Positions 23,494 to 32,271 of a DNA stretch of 64,000 nucleotides are shown here, piece by piece. Under the pieces are notes generated by a model. It ran no database searches and was not told the DNA's origin. It saw only the letters and a list, made by a program, of their open reading frames with translations. Source of the DNA: JAAGZL01 sp050291725 (GTDB lineage: Bacteria > Pseudomonadota > Gammaproteobacteria > Chromatiales > Chromatiaceae); contig JBNKKH010000028.1 of NCBI GenBank assembly GCA_050291725.1, positions 1 through 64,000 on the forward strand. Reading direction: 5' to 3'. Position numbers and translations under genes: made by a program. Within the stretch, counting starts at the first letter, position 1. Each line of letters starts with the position of its first letter.

Positions 23494-25176
23494 CTAGGTC
23501 TTAAACTGACCTACTAGCTCCTGTAATTCTGCTGCCATACGTGACAAATCACCACTTGCGGTAGCAGTATCTTCTGCGCCAGCCGCAGTTTGTGAAGACA
23601 TGTCGTTAATCCTGGTGATATTCTTATTGATCTCTTCCGAGACTGCGCCCTGCTCCTCCGAAGCGCTGGCAATCTGGGTAGACATCTCATCGATCTTGCA
23701 TACAGCATTGGCGATAGCATCCAGAGCCTCACCTGTCTGGGTAGCATACTCCACAGCTGACTGCATCTCTTTCCTACTCTGATCCATTGCGTCAACGGCT
23801 TGATGTGACCCTGCCTGTAGCTTTGCAATCGTTTCATTTATCTCTTCTGTGGACTGCTGGGTTCGTCCAGCCAAAGTGCGCACCTCATCTGCCACGACAG
23901 CAAAACCCCGTCCCTGCTCGCCCGCCCGTGCAGCCTCAATAGCTGCATTAAGTGCCAACAGGTTGGTCTGCTCTGCAACGCCCTTAATAACATCCAATAC
24001 ACTACTGATAGCATCACTGTACTGTTCAACTTCTGTGATGGCATGAGAGGATGTATCTATCTGCTTAGCCAGTTGATTTATTTGCTCAATAGACTGATTC
24101 ACAATGCGACTGCCGCTGGTAGTCTGTTCATTGGCCTCGCTGGCTGCGGTGGCTGTATGAGCAATGTTAGTTGCTACCTCTTTTGCGGTGGCTGACATCT
24201 CATGGATTGCGGTTGCAACCATCTCTGTTTCGGAACGCTGCTCGCGCAGGGCATCACTGGTCTGGCGAGTAACAGTAGACATCTCCTCAGATGCAGTTGA
24301 TAGCTGAGCGGTTATATCTGACATGTGCGCAACCATATCCAGTAGCCTGCCACGCATACCATTCATAGCTTGCAACAGCTCTCCGATCTCATCTTTGCTA
24401 TCAATCTCAATATCTGCGGTAAGATCACCTGAAGCGGTAACAATAGCATTGCGCACACCTTTAATCAGCGCTTCTGAGAATAACCAACTGAATACCAAAG
24501 CAATAGCAATACTGACCACTGCCAGTACTATCAGAGTAAAAATCGCTGTATGCTCATGTGCTTCAGCCTTGTTTGCACTTTCCTCAGTAAATACTCCTAC
24601 CTGTTTCAGCATGGCGTCCATTTCATGGATTACGGCCTCACCTTCTGTTACCGCTTTGCCAGCCAGCTCTTCGGCCTTTTGAACATATCCCTGCAGAAAA
24701 ACGGCATTTGCCTCATGAACATGTTTTTCGTAACTTGCGTGCTGAGCAGTTATTCTCTTCAGCAGTGTCTCTATTTTCCTAAACTCCTCAGCATCATTAC
24801 CTGTTAGATGTTTCAAGGCAGTGCTAACTATTAGATGAGCCTGCTTAATTTCCTTTGCAATCGCCTCCGATCCTTGATCGAATAACTTAACCCCTGCATC
24901 AAACTTCTCTCTGCCTTGAGGATCGGTTTCCAGATGATGGGCACCAAAATGGCGTACGCGCTCAAATTCAATGGCCTGCTGCAACTGATGCTCAGTTATC
25001 GCAGACATAAACTCAGTAAGAGGAATATCCTCTTCTGCGATACTCTCCAGTTCAGCGCCAATGCTATTCATGGATGTTATAGCGTAGCCATAACCAACTA
25101 TCATCAGCACCAGCATAACGCCGGCGAATGACATCATCTTAGCTCTAAGAGATAGGTTCTTTAGAAGAGTCTGCAT
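23494..25176 (-). CDS. Methyl-accepting chemotaxis protein
   Basis: A 560-residue chemoreceptor. TM1 is at about 10-30. A helical periplasmic sensor domain of roughly 160 residues follows, with many Glu and His residues (four-helix-bundle style). TM2 is in IFTLIVLAVVSIAIALVFSW, then HAMP, and a cytoplasmic signalling coil whose hairpin tip reads GVAEQTNLLALNAAIEAARA. No C-terminal pentapeptide tether is present. ATG at 25176 is chosen because AAGGTGAG lies six bases upstream; the longer frame begins with GTG inside that site. No che genes are nearby, so the ligand and partner array are unknown. Confidence 0.9.
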   Translation of the reverse strand: MQTLLKNLSLRAKMMSFAGVMLVLMIVGYGYAITSMNSIGAELESIAEEDIPLTEFMSAITEHQLQQAIEFERVRHFGAHHLETDPQGREKFDAGVKLFDQGSEAIAKEIKQAHLIVSTALKHLTGNDAEEFRKIETLLKRITAQHASYEKHVHEANAVFLQGYVQKAEELAGKAVTEGEAVIHEMDAMLKQVGVFTEESANKAEAHEHTAIFTLIVLAVVSIAIALVFSWLFSEALIKGVRNAIVTASGDLTADIEIDSKDEIGELLQAMNGMRGRLLDMVAHMSDITAQLSTASEEMSTVTRQTSDALREQRSETEMVATAIHEMSATAKEVATNIAHTATAASEANEQTTSGSRIVNQSIEQINQLAKQIDTSSHAITEVEQYSDAISSVLDVIKGVAEQTNLLALNAAIEAARAGEQGRGFAVVADEVRTLAGRTQQSTEEINETIAKLQAGSHQAVDAMDQSRKEMQSAVEYATQTGEALDAIANAVCKIDEMSTQIASASEEQGAVSEEINKNITRINDMSSQTAAGAEDTATASGDLSRMAAELQELVGQFKT

Positions 25177-25378
25177 AAACACTCACCTTATGTCTTTACG
25201 GCCCCCTCACCGCGCATTAAATTTCAGTGTCGCCGCCATGCAAAATTATTGTTAACAACTAAGACTATAGTTCAAAGAAGAGATTTTTTTCTAAAAAAAT
25301 TTAATGGTGATTACCCAATACTGCAGGAATGCAATTCCTGCATAAGACAACTGTTTTTGGTCGTGCAATAGTGCGGCG

Positions 25379-27181
25379 TCAATCCCAGCCCTTACGGTTC
25401 TCTTTTGCCATCTCTTCAGCGTCGGCAGTTAAGATCTTTTCTATATCTTCCCTGGCCTGAAGTGACAACAATCTGCGATCTTCTGAGGTTTCTGTTTCCT
25501 GTAGCTTGCGCAGTAGCTTCTTATCATAGGCGTGAAATACTTGCGCTGCAGTTTTGGACCTGTAGGCACCAAATCCGAGCTGTTTCAAGGCCTCTTCACC
25601 CAGGCACAGGGCTGAGTCATACAGCTCACGTCTGAACAGAGATACTCCGCGTCGTAATATTTCGTAGACATGGCCATTATTGCGCGCGCGCGCAAGGATA
25701 GTTAGATGAGGAAAATGTTTTTGAACTTGGTCTATGATGTCGAGCACCACATCGGCATCATCAATAGTGATAATCAATAGCTTGGCTTTATCAGCTCCGG
25801 CTGCGTGCAGAATCTCATGTCTACTCGCATCTCCATAATATACCTTGTAACCAAAGCGACGGATGGACTCAATCTGATCTGGATCGTGATCTAAAATGGT
25901 TGTAGCTATTCCATTCGCATGTAATAGACGGCCTATGGTACGACCAAAACGTCCGAAGCCAGCAATGATTACCGGATTATCTTCATTTATGCTATCTGGC
26001 TCTGGCGGTTGATCAAGATTGATAAAGCGCGGCGCGATAACACGCTGATAGAGCAACAGCAGAAAGGGGGTGCTCAGCATAGATAGAGCCACGATCACCA
26101 CCAAATAATCCACCGTAACCTGTTCCAGCACCCCGCTGCCTGAGGCAACAGAAAATATTACAAAGGCAAACTCTCCCCCCTGGGACAATAGAAACACAAA
26201 CAGGCTACTTTGGCTCTTCGGAATCTTGGCCGCCTTGGCCAAAAACCACAGCACTAACCCTTTCACCAGCACCAGCAGGAGCACCAAAGCCAAAATAGTT
26301 AGTGGATCTTTCGCCAGCAGTCCAAAGTCGATAGACATCCCTACAGAGATAAAGAACAGCCCCATCAGCAGCCCCTTGAAGGGTTCAATCTCCACCTCAA
26401 GCTCATGTCGATATTCAGACTCTGCCAGTAGCACCCCAGCCAGGAAGGCCCCCAGTGCCATAGACATGCCAACCGCATTTACCAACATGGATATACCAAA
26501 TACCAGCAATAGAGAAAACGCAGTAAAAATTTCTCGCATACCTGTATTAGCGATATAGCGGAAGATGGGGCGAGTTAGATAGTGTCCGCCCACAACGATG
26601 GCTCCGATAACTGCAACCGCCTTCAGCATACCTAACCAGGCGCTATCGCCGCTATCAGCAACTACCACGCCCAAAGCTGGCAACAGCGCCAAAATGGGGA
26701 TCACTGCCATATCCTGGAATAACAAAACTGCGAAAGTGGAGTTACCAGCATGGGTTGCCAATAGATTACGTTCTTTAAGACTTTGCAGGGCAATGGCGGT
26801 GGATGAGAGAGATAGACCCATAGCCACAACCAGAGAAGTGTTAAAGGAGTAGCCCAGTGCGAGACCAACTAGCAACAACAGAGCAGAGGTAAAAAGCAGT
26901 TGGCTACCACCTGTACCTACAATCGACCGACGCATGGTCCAAAGAGTTTTTGGTTTTAGCTCCAGACCGATAATAAACAGCAGCAGTACCACACCAAATT
27001 CAGCGAAGTGTCGAATATCTTCCACATTCTCTACAAATCCTACGCCCCAGGGACCAATAACTGTACCCGCAGCCAGATAACCCAGCACCGCCCCAAGTCC
27101 CAGTCTTTTCATTATAGGAACAGCTATAACACTAGCAGAGAGGTATACAATCGCATTCTGTAGCAGGCTGTGTTCAGTCAT
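25379..27181 (-). CDS. Kef-type K+/H+ antiporter (CPA2) with RCK domain
   Basis: A 600-residue inner-membrane transporter. About 12-13 hydrophobic helices (1-380) form the CPA2 exchanger, with the family segment GLELKPKTLWTMRR, and an RCK_N domain follows (about 405-530; IIAGFGRFGRTIGRLLHANG is the nucleotide fold). KefB and KefC extrude potassium for protons when electrophiles deplete glutathione. The residue pattern does not let me choose between KefB and KefC. The preceding gene encodes the ancillary oxidoreductase and overlaps by eight bases, which supports the assignment. Confidence 0.9.
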   Translation of the reverse strand: MTEHSLLQNAIVYLSASVIAVPIMKRLGLGAVLGYLAAGTVIGPWGVGFVENVEDIRHFAEFGVVLLLFIIGLELKPKTLWTMRRSIVGTGGSQLLFTSALLLLVGLALGYSFNTSLVVAMGLSLSSTAIALQSLKERNLLATHAGNSTFAVLLFQDMAVIPILALLPALGVVVADSGDSAWLGMLKAVAVIGAIVVGGHYLTRPIFRYIANTGMREIFTAFSLLLVFGISMLVNAVGMSMALGAFLAGVLLAESEYRHELEVEIEPFKGLLMGLFFISVGMSIDFGLLAKDPLTILALVLLLVLVKGLVLWFLAKAAKIPKSQSSLFVFLLSQGGEFAFVIFSVASGSGVLEQVTVDYLVVIVALSMLSTPFLLLLYQRVIAPRFINLDQPPEPDSINEDNPVIIAGFGRFGRTIGRLLHANGIATTILDHDPDQIESIRRFGYKVYYGDASRHEILHAAGADKAKLLIITIDDADVVLDIIDQVQKHFPHLTILARARNNGHVYEILRRGVSLFRRELYDSALCLGEEALKQLGFGAYRSKTAAQVFHAYDKKLLRKLQETETSEDRRLLSLQAREDIEKILTADAEEMAKENRKGWD

Positions 27182-27740
27182 GGCTTGTTTCCACGCCAGG
27201 GCGATAGTTGATCAGTCGCTTGCGATAACGGTCTACACTGTTAGCCAGTTCATTCTCATCCAACCTGTGGGCACTATAAACAATAATGGGCTCTAGGTAG
27301 TTCATACCACAGTGATTGGCCATGCATTGGTAAGGGTGAAGAATCTCATGCATTTCGTGTCGATTATGCCCGTCCGGTCGGTATGATGACTCACTCTGAC
27401 CAACAGTGATCACTGGCAGAAAATCCTTGCCTTGCATGGCGTCCCCCCCAGTCCCAAAGGCAAAACCATACTCCAACACCACATCCTGCCACTGCTTAAA
27501 CATAGCTGGGGCGCTATACCAATAGAGCGGATGCTGCACCACCAGCAAATCTGTCTTCAGCAGAGTCTGCTGCTCTCTATCTTTATCTATATAAAAATCC
27601 GGATACTGTTCATACAGATCGCAAACATGTACTCCAGGAAGATCGCTCACACCATCAAGCAAAACCCTGTTCACCTTAGAGCGGTGAGGAAAAGGGTGCA
27701 CAAAGAGTAACTTAATGCGTGGAGTGACTGCCTGTGACAT
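27174..27740 (-). CDS. KefF/KefG-type quinone oxidoreductase
   Basis: A 188-residue flavodoxin-fold NAD(P)H oxidoreductase. The FMN loop is LFVHPFPHRSKVNR and the second flavin/quinone segment is VQHPLYWYSAPAMFKQWQD. KefF/KefG subunits bind the RCK domain of the antiporter and are needed for full transport activity; they also reduce quinones. It overlaps the antiporter gene by eight bases and is transcribed first. The divergent neighbour is fpr. Confidence 0.9.
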   Translation of the reverse strand: MSQAVTPRIKLLFVHPFPHRSKVNRVLLDGVSDLPGVHVCDLYEQYPDFYIDKDREQQTLLKTDLLVVQHPLYWYSAPAMFKQWQDVVLEYGFAFGTGGDAMQGKDFLPVITVGQSESSYRPDGHNRHEMHEILHPYQCMANHCGMNYLEPIIVYSAHRLDENELANSVDRYRKRLINYRPGVETSHD

Positions 27741-27831
27741 CTAACCTGCTCTTGAAAAATAGGACCTACCACCCATTTATTTAACATAAGCAACAGATTA
27801 TTGGTAGAGCACGCTACTTTGTAACAGAGCT

Positions 27832-27861
27832 ATGACAGTCTGGTATACGCTTTTCTATTAT
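27832..27861 (+). promoter_or_regulatory. Putative sigma-70 promoter of fpr
   Basis: ATGACA at 27832-27837 and TATTAT at 27856-27861, each 5 of 6 to consensus with an 18-bp spacer, lie 54 bp before the GTG start of fpr. Confidence 0.5.
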
Positions 27862-27914
27862 CAGATGAAGATATAGAATCGATTCAATATTAATCAACAA
27901 AACGGTGAACAACA

Positions 27915-28730
27915 GTGGCAACTACTGAGTTAAATGCAGTTATCGGTGAGGTGCAGCTCCTATCTTCAGAGACCATGATTCTCAGGGTTTCACCCGATGG
28001 TTGGGAAATACCAGACTACAGTCCTGGCCAGTTTGTGGTACTGGGGCTTCCTGCGGACACACCACGTATAGAGATATCTGACCCTGAGGAGAAACCACCG
28101 GCACCGGACAAGCTGATTAGACGCTCTTACTCCATCGCATCTTCATCGAACAAGAAGGAGTATCTTGAGTTTTACATCTCCCTGGTACGTTCAGGCTCCC
28201 TAACCCCGAGGCTATTTGCTCTAAAGCGGGGAGACAGGATTTTTATGGGTACCAAGATAACAGGCATGTTCACTCTAGATCAGATACCTGCAGAATCTAA
28301 CCTGGTTCTGATGGGAACAGGAACTGGCGTTGCCCCCTACATGAGTATGATCCGCACCTTCATCCATCCGGGAGACAACAGAAACCTGACCATCATTCAC
28401 GGGGCCAGACACTCCTGGGATCTGGGCTATAGTTCAGAACTCAGCACTTTGCACAACCTGGTGCCTAACTTCCACTATATCCCCACAATAACTAGGCCGG
28501 AGAGTGAAGTTATGGGTTGGTCAGGAAATGTTGGACGCATTCAGGATATCTGGAAAAGCGGTGCCGCCGATGACCAATGGAATACCAAGGCATCGCCAGA
28601 TAATACTCATATATTTCTCTGCGGCAATCCGGACATGGTAGAAGATATGGCCCAAATACTGGCATATGAAGGCTATCCAGAACATAAGAGAAAAGAGCCT
28701 GGACTGGTGCACCTGGAACGCTACTGGTAG
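27915..28730 (+). CDS. fpr: Ferredoxin-NADP+ reductase
   Basis: A 271-residue flavoprotein that moves electrons between NADPH and ferredoxin or flavodoxin in the cytoplasm. The FAD motif is RRSYSIASS, the NADP motif is GTGTGVAPYMSMI, and the C-terminal CGNPDMVEDM and terminal aromatic Tyr-Trp (ERYW) are present. The start is GTG. It is followed by a membrane hydroxylase (16-bp gap) and a rubredoxin gene, both of which need reductant, so Fpr may feed them and, through rubredoxin, the rubrerythrin. Confidence 0.93.
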   Translation: MATTELNAVIGEVQLLSSETMILRVSPDGWEIPDYSPGQFVVLGLPADTPRIEISDPEEKPPAPDKLIRRSYSIASSSNKKEYLEFYISLVRSGSLTPRLFALKRGDRIFMGTKITGMFTLDQIPAESNLVLMGTGTGVAPYMSMIRTFIHPGDNRNLTIIHGARHSWDLGYSSELSTLHNLVPNFHYIPTITRPESEVMGWSGNVGRIQDIWKSGAADDQWNTKASPDNTHIFLCGNPDMVEDMAQILAYEGYPEHKRKEPGLVHLERYW

Positions 28731-28746
28731 ATAATGGCCATAAATA

Positions 28747-29610
28747 ATGTGGAATGAGTGGGTGCTGGAGTATGAGCTGCAACTGCGCGTAGGATTCTTC
28801 CTAAGTATATTCGCTCTGGTTGCTATTGCAGAGCTCCTAGCGCCACGTCGCAAGCTATCGGTTTCCAAACTTATGCGTTGGAGCAATAACCTGAGCCTAG
28901 TATTTCTTAATAATGCCATATTGCGTCTGCTGTTTCCTGCAGCAGCAGTTGGGGTAGCAGCCTTTGCCCAATCCAACGGCTGGGGTCTACTTAACTATTA
29001 TGCTCTACCATTTACTATTACAGTAATCATCTCCGTTATTGTGATGGATATGGTCATCTATCTGCAGCATGTAATGGTGCACTCCATCCCCGCCCTGTGG
29101 CGACTGCATATGGTGCACCATGTTGACCCTGATTATGATGTAACCACCGGCGCCCGCTTTCATACTTTGGAGATTATCCTCTCCATGCTAATCAAGTTTG
29201 CGACCATAATCATGCTTGGTCCTCCAGTAGTAGGCGTAGTGATTTTTGAGGTGCTATTGAATGCCACAGCCATGTTCAATCACGGCAACATAAAACTGCC
29301 TAAGAGTATTGACCGGATACTACGCCTGTTTGTAGTAACGCCAGATATGCATAGGGTGCATCATTCAATAATACCGGAAGAGACCAACAGCAACTTCGGC
29401 TTCAACCTCCCCTGGTGGGACCGCATATTCGGCACCTACAGGGCGCAGCCAGAAGCAGGACACCAGGGCATGGATATCGGCATCCAAGGCTTTAGACAAC
29501 CTAAACAGATCAGCTGGCTACCAGGCATGCTTGCCCTGCCCTTTGTCGCCAGAGCGCCCGGTTACACCATAAATGAGCGCAAATGGGAAAAGCCCAAAAG
29601 CAGCAACTAA
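28747..29610 (+). CDS. Sterol desaturase / fatty acid hydroxylase family membrane enzyme
   Basis: A 287-residue membrane-bound di-iron enzyme. Four to five hydrophobic helices surround the histidine boxes HVMVH, HMVHH and MHRVHHS, with a further His in AMFNHGNI. The family inserts oxygen or double bonds into lipids (sterols, sphingolipids, ornithine lipids, carotenoids); the substrate cannot be told. It is placed between fpr and rubredoxin, a plausible electron supply chain for such an oxygenase. The C-terminal part (about 235-287) carries an extra hydrophobic segment. Confidence 0.88.
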   Translation: MWNEWVLEYELQLRVGFFLSIFALVAIAELLAPRRKLSVSKLMRWSNNLSLVFLNNAILRLLFPAAAVGVAAFAQSNGWGLLNYYALPFTITVIISVIVMDMVIYLQHVMVHSIPALWRLHMVHHVDPDYDVTTGARFHTLEIILSMLIKFATIIMLGPPVVGVVIFEVLLNATAMFNHGNIKLPKSIDRILRLFVVTPDMHRVHHSIIPEETNSNFGFNLPWWDRIFGTYRAQPEAGHQGMDIGIQGFRQPKQISWLPGMLALPFVARAPGYTINERKWEKPKSSN

Positions 29611-29656
29611 CTACATGATTTAACTAGACTTAACATCATAACCAAGAGGAATAATT

Positions 29657-29818
29657 ATGAAAAAATATGTATGTGAAGTGTGTGGCTATGTGTATGACGA
29701 GGCTAAGGGAGCACCGGATGATGGCATCCCAGCTGGTACCAAGTGGGAGGATGTGCCAGAAGATTGGGAGTGCCCTGATTGTGGGGCAGGCAAAAACGCT
29801 TTCGAATTGGAAGATTAA
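29657..29818 (+). CDS. Rubredoxin
   Basis: A 53-residue one-iron electron carrier. The iron ligands are in CEVCGYVYD (C6, C9) and CPDCGAGK (C39, C42), and the core aromatic set (Y4, Y11, Y13, W30, W37) is intact. AAGAGGA precedes the ATG by six bases. It follows the membrane hydroxylase by 46 bp. It is a candidate electron donor to the hydroxylase and to the rubrerythrin at 18002, which lacks its own rubredoxin domain. Confidence 0.95.
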   Translation: MKKYVCEVCGYVYDEAKGAPDDGIPAGTKWEDVPEDWECPDCGAGKNAFELED

Positions 29819-29861
29819 TAATTACCTACAATCTGCGCGGGTAATTATACGCATCAATCTA

Positions 29862-29890
29862 TTGACATAACAGCAGAGCTGGGCGAATAT
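29862..29890 (+). promoter_or_regulatory. Putative promoter of the ilvBN leader
   Basis: A perfect -35 TTGACA at 29862-29867 lies 17 bp from a weak -10 GAATAT (29885-29890). This places the transcript start some 45 bp before the leader peptide ATG. Confidence 0.5.
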
Positions 29891-29942
29891 CCTACCCAAC
29901 AGCTTTGTATTTATTTATGACTGGAAACTAAAACCGTAAACC

Positions 29943-30038
29943 ATGAGCCGTTCTAAGATGACAAACAGCAATTCCGCCACTCTAGCAGTGGTTTCTGTCG
30001 TCGCTGTAGTGAACGTCGTGGTGGCATCTGCGCCGTAA
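29943..30038 (+). CDS. ivbL: ilvBN leader peptide, valine-rich
   Basis: A 31-residue leader ORF in the gap before ilvB. Nine of its codons specify Val, grouped as AVVSVVAVVNVVVA at residues 15-28, with one Leu and no Ile. This is the design of E. coli IvbL, whose translation senses Val-tRNA (and Leu-tRNA). The ORF ends just inside a sequence that can pair with the 5' arm of the downstream terminator, as required for attenuation. Ribosome stalling at the Val codons should favour the antiterminator and expression of acetolactate synthase. Confidence 0.85.
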   Translation: MSRSKMTNSNSATLAVVSVVAVVNVVVASAP

Positions 30039-30096
30039 CGGGATTGGTACATAGTTAAATCAAACCCCGTCGGCGCAAACCGGCGGGGTTTTTTAT
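30029..30096 (+). terminator. Transcription attenuator of ilvBN
   Basis: The terminator stem CCCCGTCGG / CCGGCGGGG (30065-30073 and 30080-30088, one G-T pair) is followed by TTTTTT. The competing antiterminator is TGCGCCGTAACGGG (30029-30042, covering the leader stop) paired with CCCGTCGGCGCA (30066-30077), with a small bulge. The two structures exclude one another, as in classical amino-acid attenuation. Confidence 0.85.
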
Positions 30097-30146
30097 TGCC
30101 CACAACCGGTTTAAGTCAATGGGGTCTAACTTAGGAGACCCTAACA

Positions 30147-31829
30147 ATGAACAGCATGACCGGAGCAGCGCTCACTATACGCCTGCTTGAACGCCAGGGA
30201 ATTAAAACCATAGCGGGAATACCCGGTGGCGCAAATCTGCCCCTGTATGACGCCCTCTACAGCAGCGATAAAATTCACCATGTTTTGGCGCGACATGAAC
30301 AGGGTGCTGGCTTTATCGCCCAGGGTATGGCTCGGGTTAGCGGCCAGCCCCAAGTATGTTTTGCCACCTCCGGTCCTGGAGCCACCAATGTTCTTACCGC
30401 CATAGCCGATGCCAAGTTGGACTCGATTCCTGTCATCTGTATAACGGGACAGGTTCCCAGCAGTATGATCGGCAGTGATGCATTTCAAGAGGTTGATACC
30501 TATGGACTCAGCATCCCTATCACCAAGCACAACTTTCTTATCCGCAGCGCTGAAGAGCTGCTGGAGGCGATTCCAGCCGCCTTCTCCATCGCCTGTTCCG
30601 GGCGACCTGGACCGGTGCTGATCGATATACCCAAAGATATTCAGAACCAGGAGATATCTTTTGAGCAGTGGCCAACTCCGGGGGAAGTAGCTATTCCCCA
30701 TCAAGCCAAACCGCAGGACCTGGAACAGGCCGCAGCCATGATCAACCAGGCCAAACGCCCTATTCTATACCTGGGCGGCGGCACCATCATGTCCAATGCA
30801 GCAGATCAGGCGCGGGCATTGATGCAAAAATCCAACCTCCCTACCACCATGACTCTTATGGCCCTCGGGGCCATACCGGCTGATCATGAGCTATCCATAG
30901 GGATGCTGGGTATGCATGCTGCCCCCTACACCAATCTCGCCCTAGAGGCCTGTGATCTATTAATCGCGGTTGGAGCTCGCTTTGATGATCGAGCCACCGG
31001 CAGAGTATCTGCCTTCTGCCAAGATGCCAAAATTATTCATATTGATATTGACCCTAGCGAACTGGGCAAGATCAAGCAGGCGCATGTCGGGATAACCGGT
31101 GATGTACGAGCAACACTGGAGCAGTTGCTGCCTATGATATCCGATAACAGCCGTGATGACTGGATTGGGGAGATAAACCATCTTAAGGAAATAGATCCGT
31201 TTATCGCTCCAGATAAGGAGATGGCCAACTCTGCCTATGGATCAATCCAGAAAATTGCTGAGATTGTTGGCGATGACGCCATAGTTGCAACAGATGTTGG
31301 TCAGCACCAGATGCGCACAGCTCAGCTCTACCCCCTGCGTAAACCTCGGCGTTGGTTAACCTCTGGCGGCCTAGGCACCATGGGTTTCGGTCTACCTGCC
31401 GCTATTGGAGCTGCACTGGCAGAACCGGATAACACCGTTATCTGTATTACCGGCGACGGCAGCCTAATGATGAATATCCAGGAGCTGGCCACAGCTGTAG
31501 AGCAGCAGACCAATATCAAGATCTTTTTGATGAACAACAATGCTCTAGGGCTGGTACATCAACAGCAAACCATGTTCTACGGAAAACGTACCTTTGCCTC
31601 AGACTATGAGTCCCAGATGGACTTTATAACCATTGCCAAAGGCTTCGGCATCTCCACCTACGACCTTGGAAGCAGTGATAATCATGAGGAGATGATTAAA
31701 GCCGCCCTAGAGTTGAGTGGACCTGCCCTGATTCATATCCCAATAGATGTAAATGAACAGGTACTACCCATGGTACCTCCTGGAGCCCCCAATAGTGAGA
31801 TGATTAGAGGAGATAGTAATGCAGCCTGA
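30147..31829 (+). CDS. ilvB: Acetolactate synthase I catalytic subunit
   Basis: A 560-residue thiamine-diphosphate and FAD enzyme that condenses pyruvate to acetolactate (or with 2-oxobutyrate), the first common step of branched-chain amino acid synthesis. The catalytic Glu is in ARHEQGAGFIAQGMAR, and the diphosphate motif runs from GDGSLMM to NNNALG. Segments such as ITGQVPSSMIGSDAFQEVD closely follow E. coli IlvB, as do the Val-rich leader and the short regulatory subunit downstream, so the isozyme I type is favoured over IlvI or IlvG. The small-subunit ORF overlaps the 3' end. Confidence 0.94.
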   Translation: MNSMTGAALTIRLLERQGIKTIAGIPGGANLPLYDALYSSDKIHHVLARHEQGAGFIAQGMARVSGQPQVCFATSGPGATNVLTAIADAKLDSIPVICITGQVPSSMIGSDAFQEVDTYGLSIPITKHNFLIRSAEELLEAIPAAFSIACSGRPGPVLIDIPKDIQNQEISFEQWPTPGEVAIPHQAKPQDLEQAAAMINQAKRPILYLGGGTIMSNAADQARALMQKSNLPTTMTLMALGAIPADHELSIGMLGMHAAPYTNLALEACDLLIAVGARFDDRATGRVSAFCQDAKIIHIDIDPSELGKIKQAHVGITGDVRATLEQLLPMISDNSRDDWIGEINHLKEIDPFIAPDKEMANSAYGSIQKIAEIVGDDAIVATDVGQHQMRTAQLYPLRKPRRWLTSGGLGTMGFGLPAAIGAALAEPDNTVICITGDGSLMMNIQELATAVEQQTNIKIFLMNNNALGLVHQQQTMFYGKRTFASDYESQMDFITIAKGFGISTYDLGSSDNHEEMIKAALELSGPALIHIPIDVNEQVLPMVPPGAPNSEMIRGDSNAA

Positions 31830-32124
31830 AACCATAAACAGCAATAGAACCAGTGAAATTCTGGAACTGACGGTCCGCAACCATCCCGGAGTAATGTCCC
31901 ATGTCTCTGGCCTCTTTGCCCGCCGCGCCTATAACGTAGAGGGAATTCTCTGTATGCCCGTTGGCGATAAGAAACGGAGTCGAATATGGCTACTAGTAGA
32001 CAGGGAGCAGTGTCTGGAGCAGATGATAAAGCAGGTAGAAAAGCTAGAGGATGTACTAGCGGTGAGAAGCCACGGAGCCAATCACCAAGTGTTCCTCAAG
32101 CTAGAAGAGTTTTTTCAAGCCTAA
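31819..32124 (+). CDS. ilvN: Acetolactate synthase I regulatory subunit
   Basis: A 101-residue ACT-domain subunit, the short form like E. coli IlvN (96 residues) and unlike the longer IlvH. The ACT core is LELTVRNHPGVMSHVSGLFA followed by RRAYNVEGI, which forms the valine feedback site. It overlaps ilvB by 11 bases and so is translationally coupled. A tandem heptanucleotide repeat starts 9 bp beyond its stop. Confidence 0.93.
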   Translation: MQPETINSNRTSEILELTVRNHPGVMSHVSGLFARRAYNVEGILCMPVGDKKRSRIWLLVDREQCLEQMIKQVEKLEDVLAVRSHGANHQVFLKLEEFFQA

Positions 32125-32132
32125 CCACAACC

Positions 32133-32195
32133 GACTAAAGACTAAAGACTAAAGACTAAAGACTTATGACTTATGACTTATGACTTATGACTTGA
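32133..32195. repeat. Heptanucleotide tandem repeat, two phases
   Basis: Four exact copies of GACTAAA (32133-32160) are followed by four exact copies of GACTTAT (32161-32188) and a degenerate ninth unit GACTTGA. The array is non-coding, between ilvN and the cupin regulator. Its exactness suggests recent slippage. Confidence 0.95.
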
Positions 32196-32271
32196 AACAA
32201 ACCCAGATAAATTCTAATATACCAGCAACTTTGCTTTTATATTGTCATCCAGTATGGCATCGGAGTTATCT

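Noticed and set aside
32133..32195. Tandem array as a CRISPR or iteron origin
   Set aside because: Units are 7 bp with no spacers, and no cas or replication-initiator gene is nearby.
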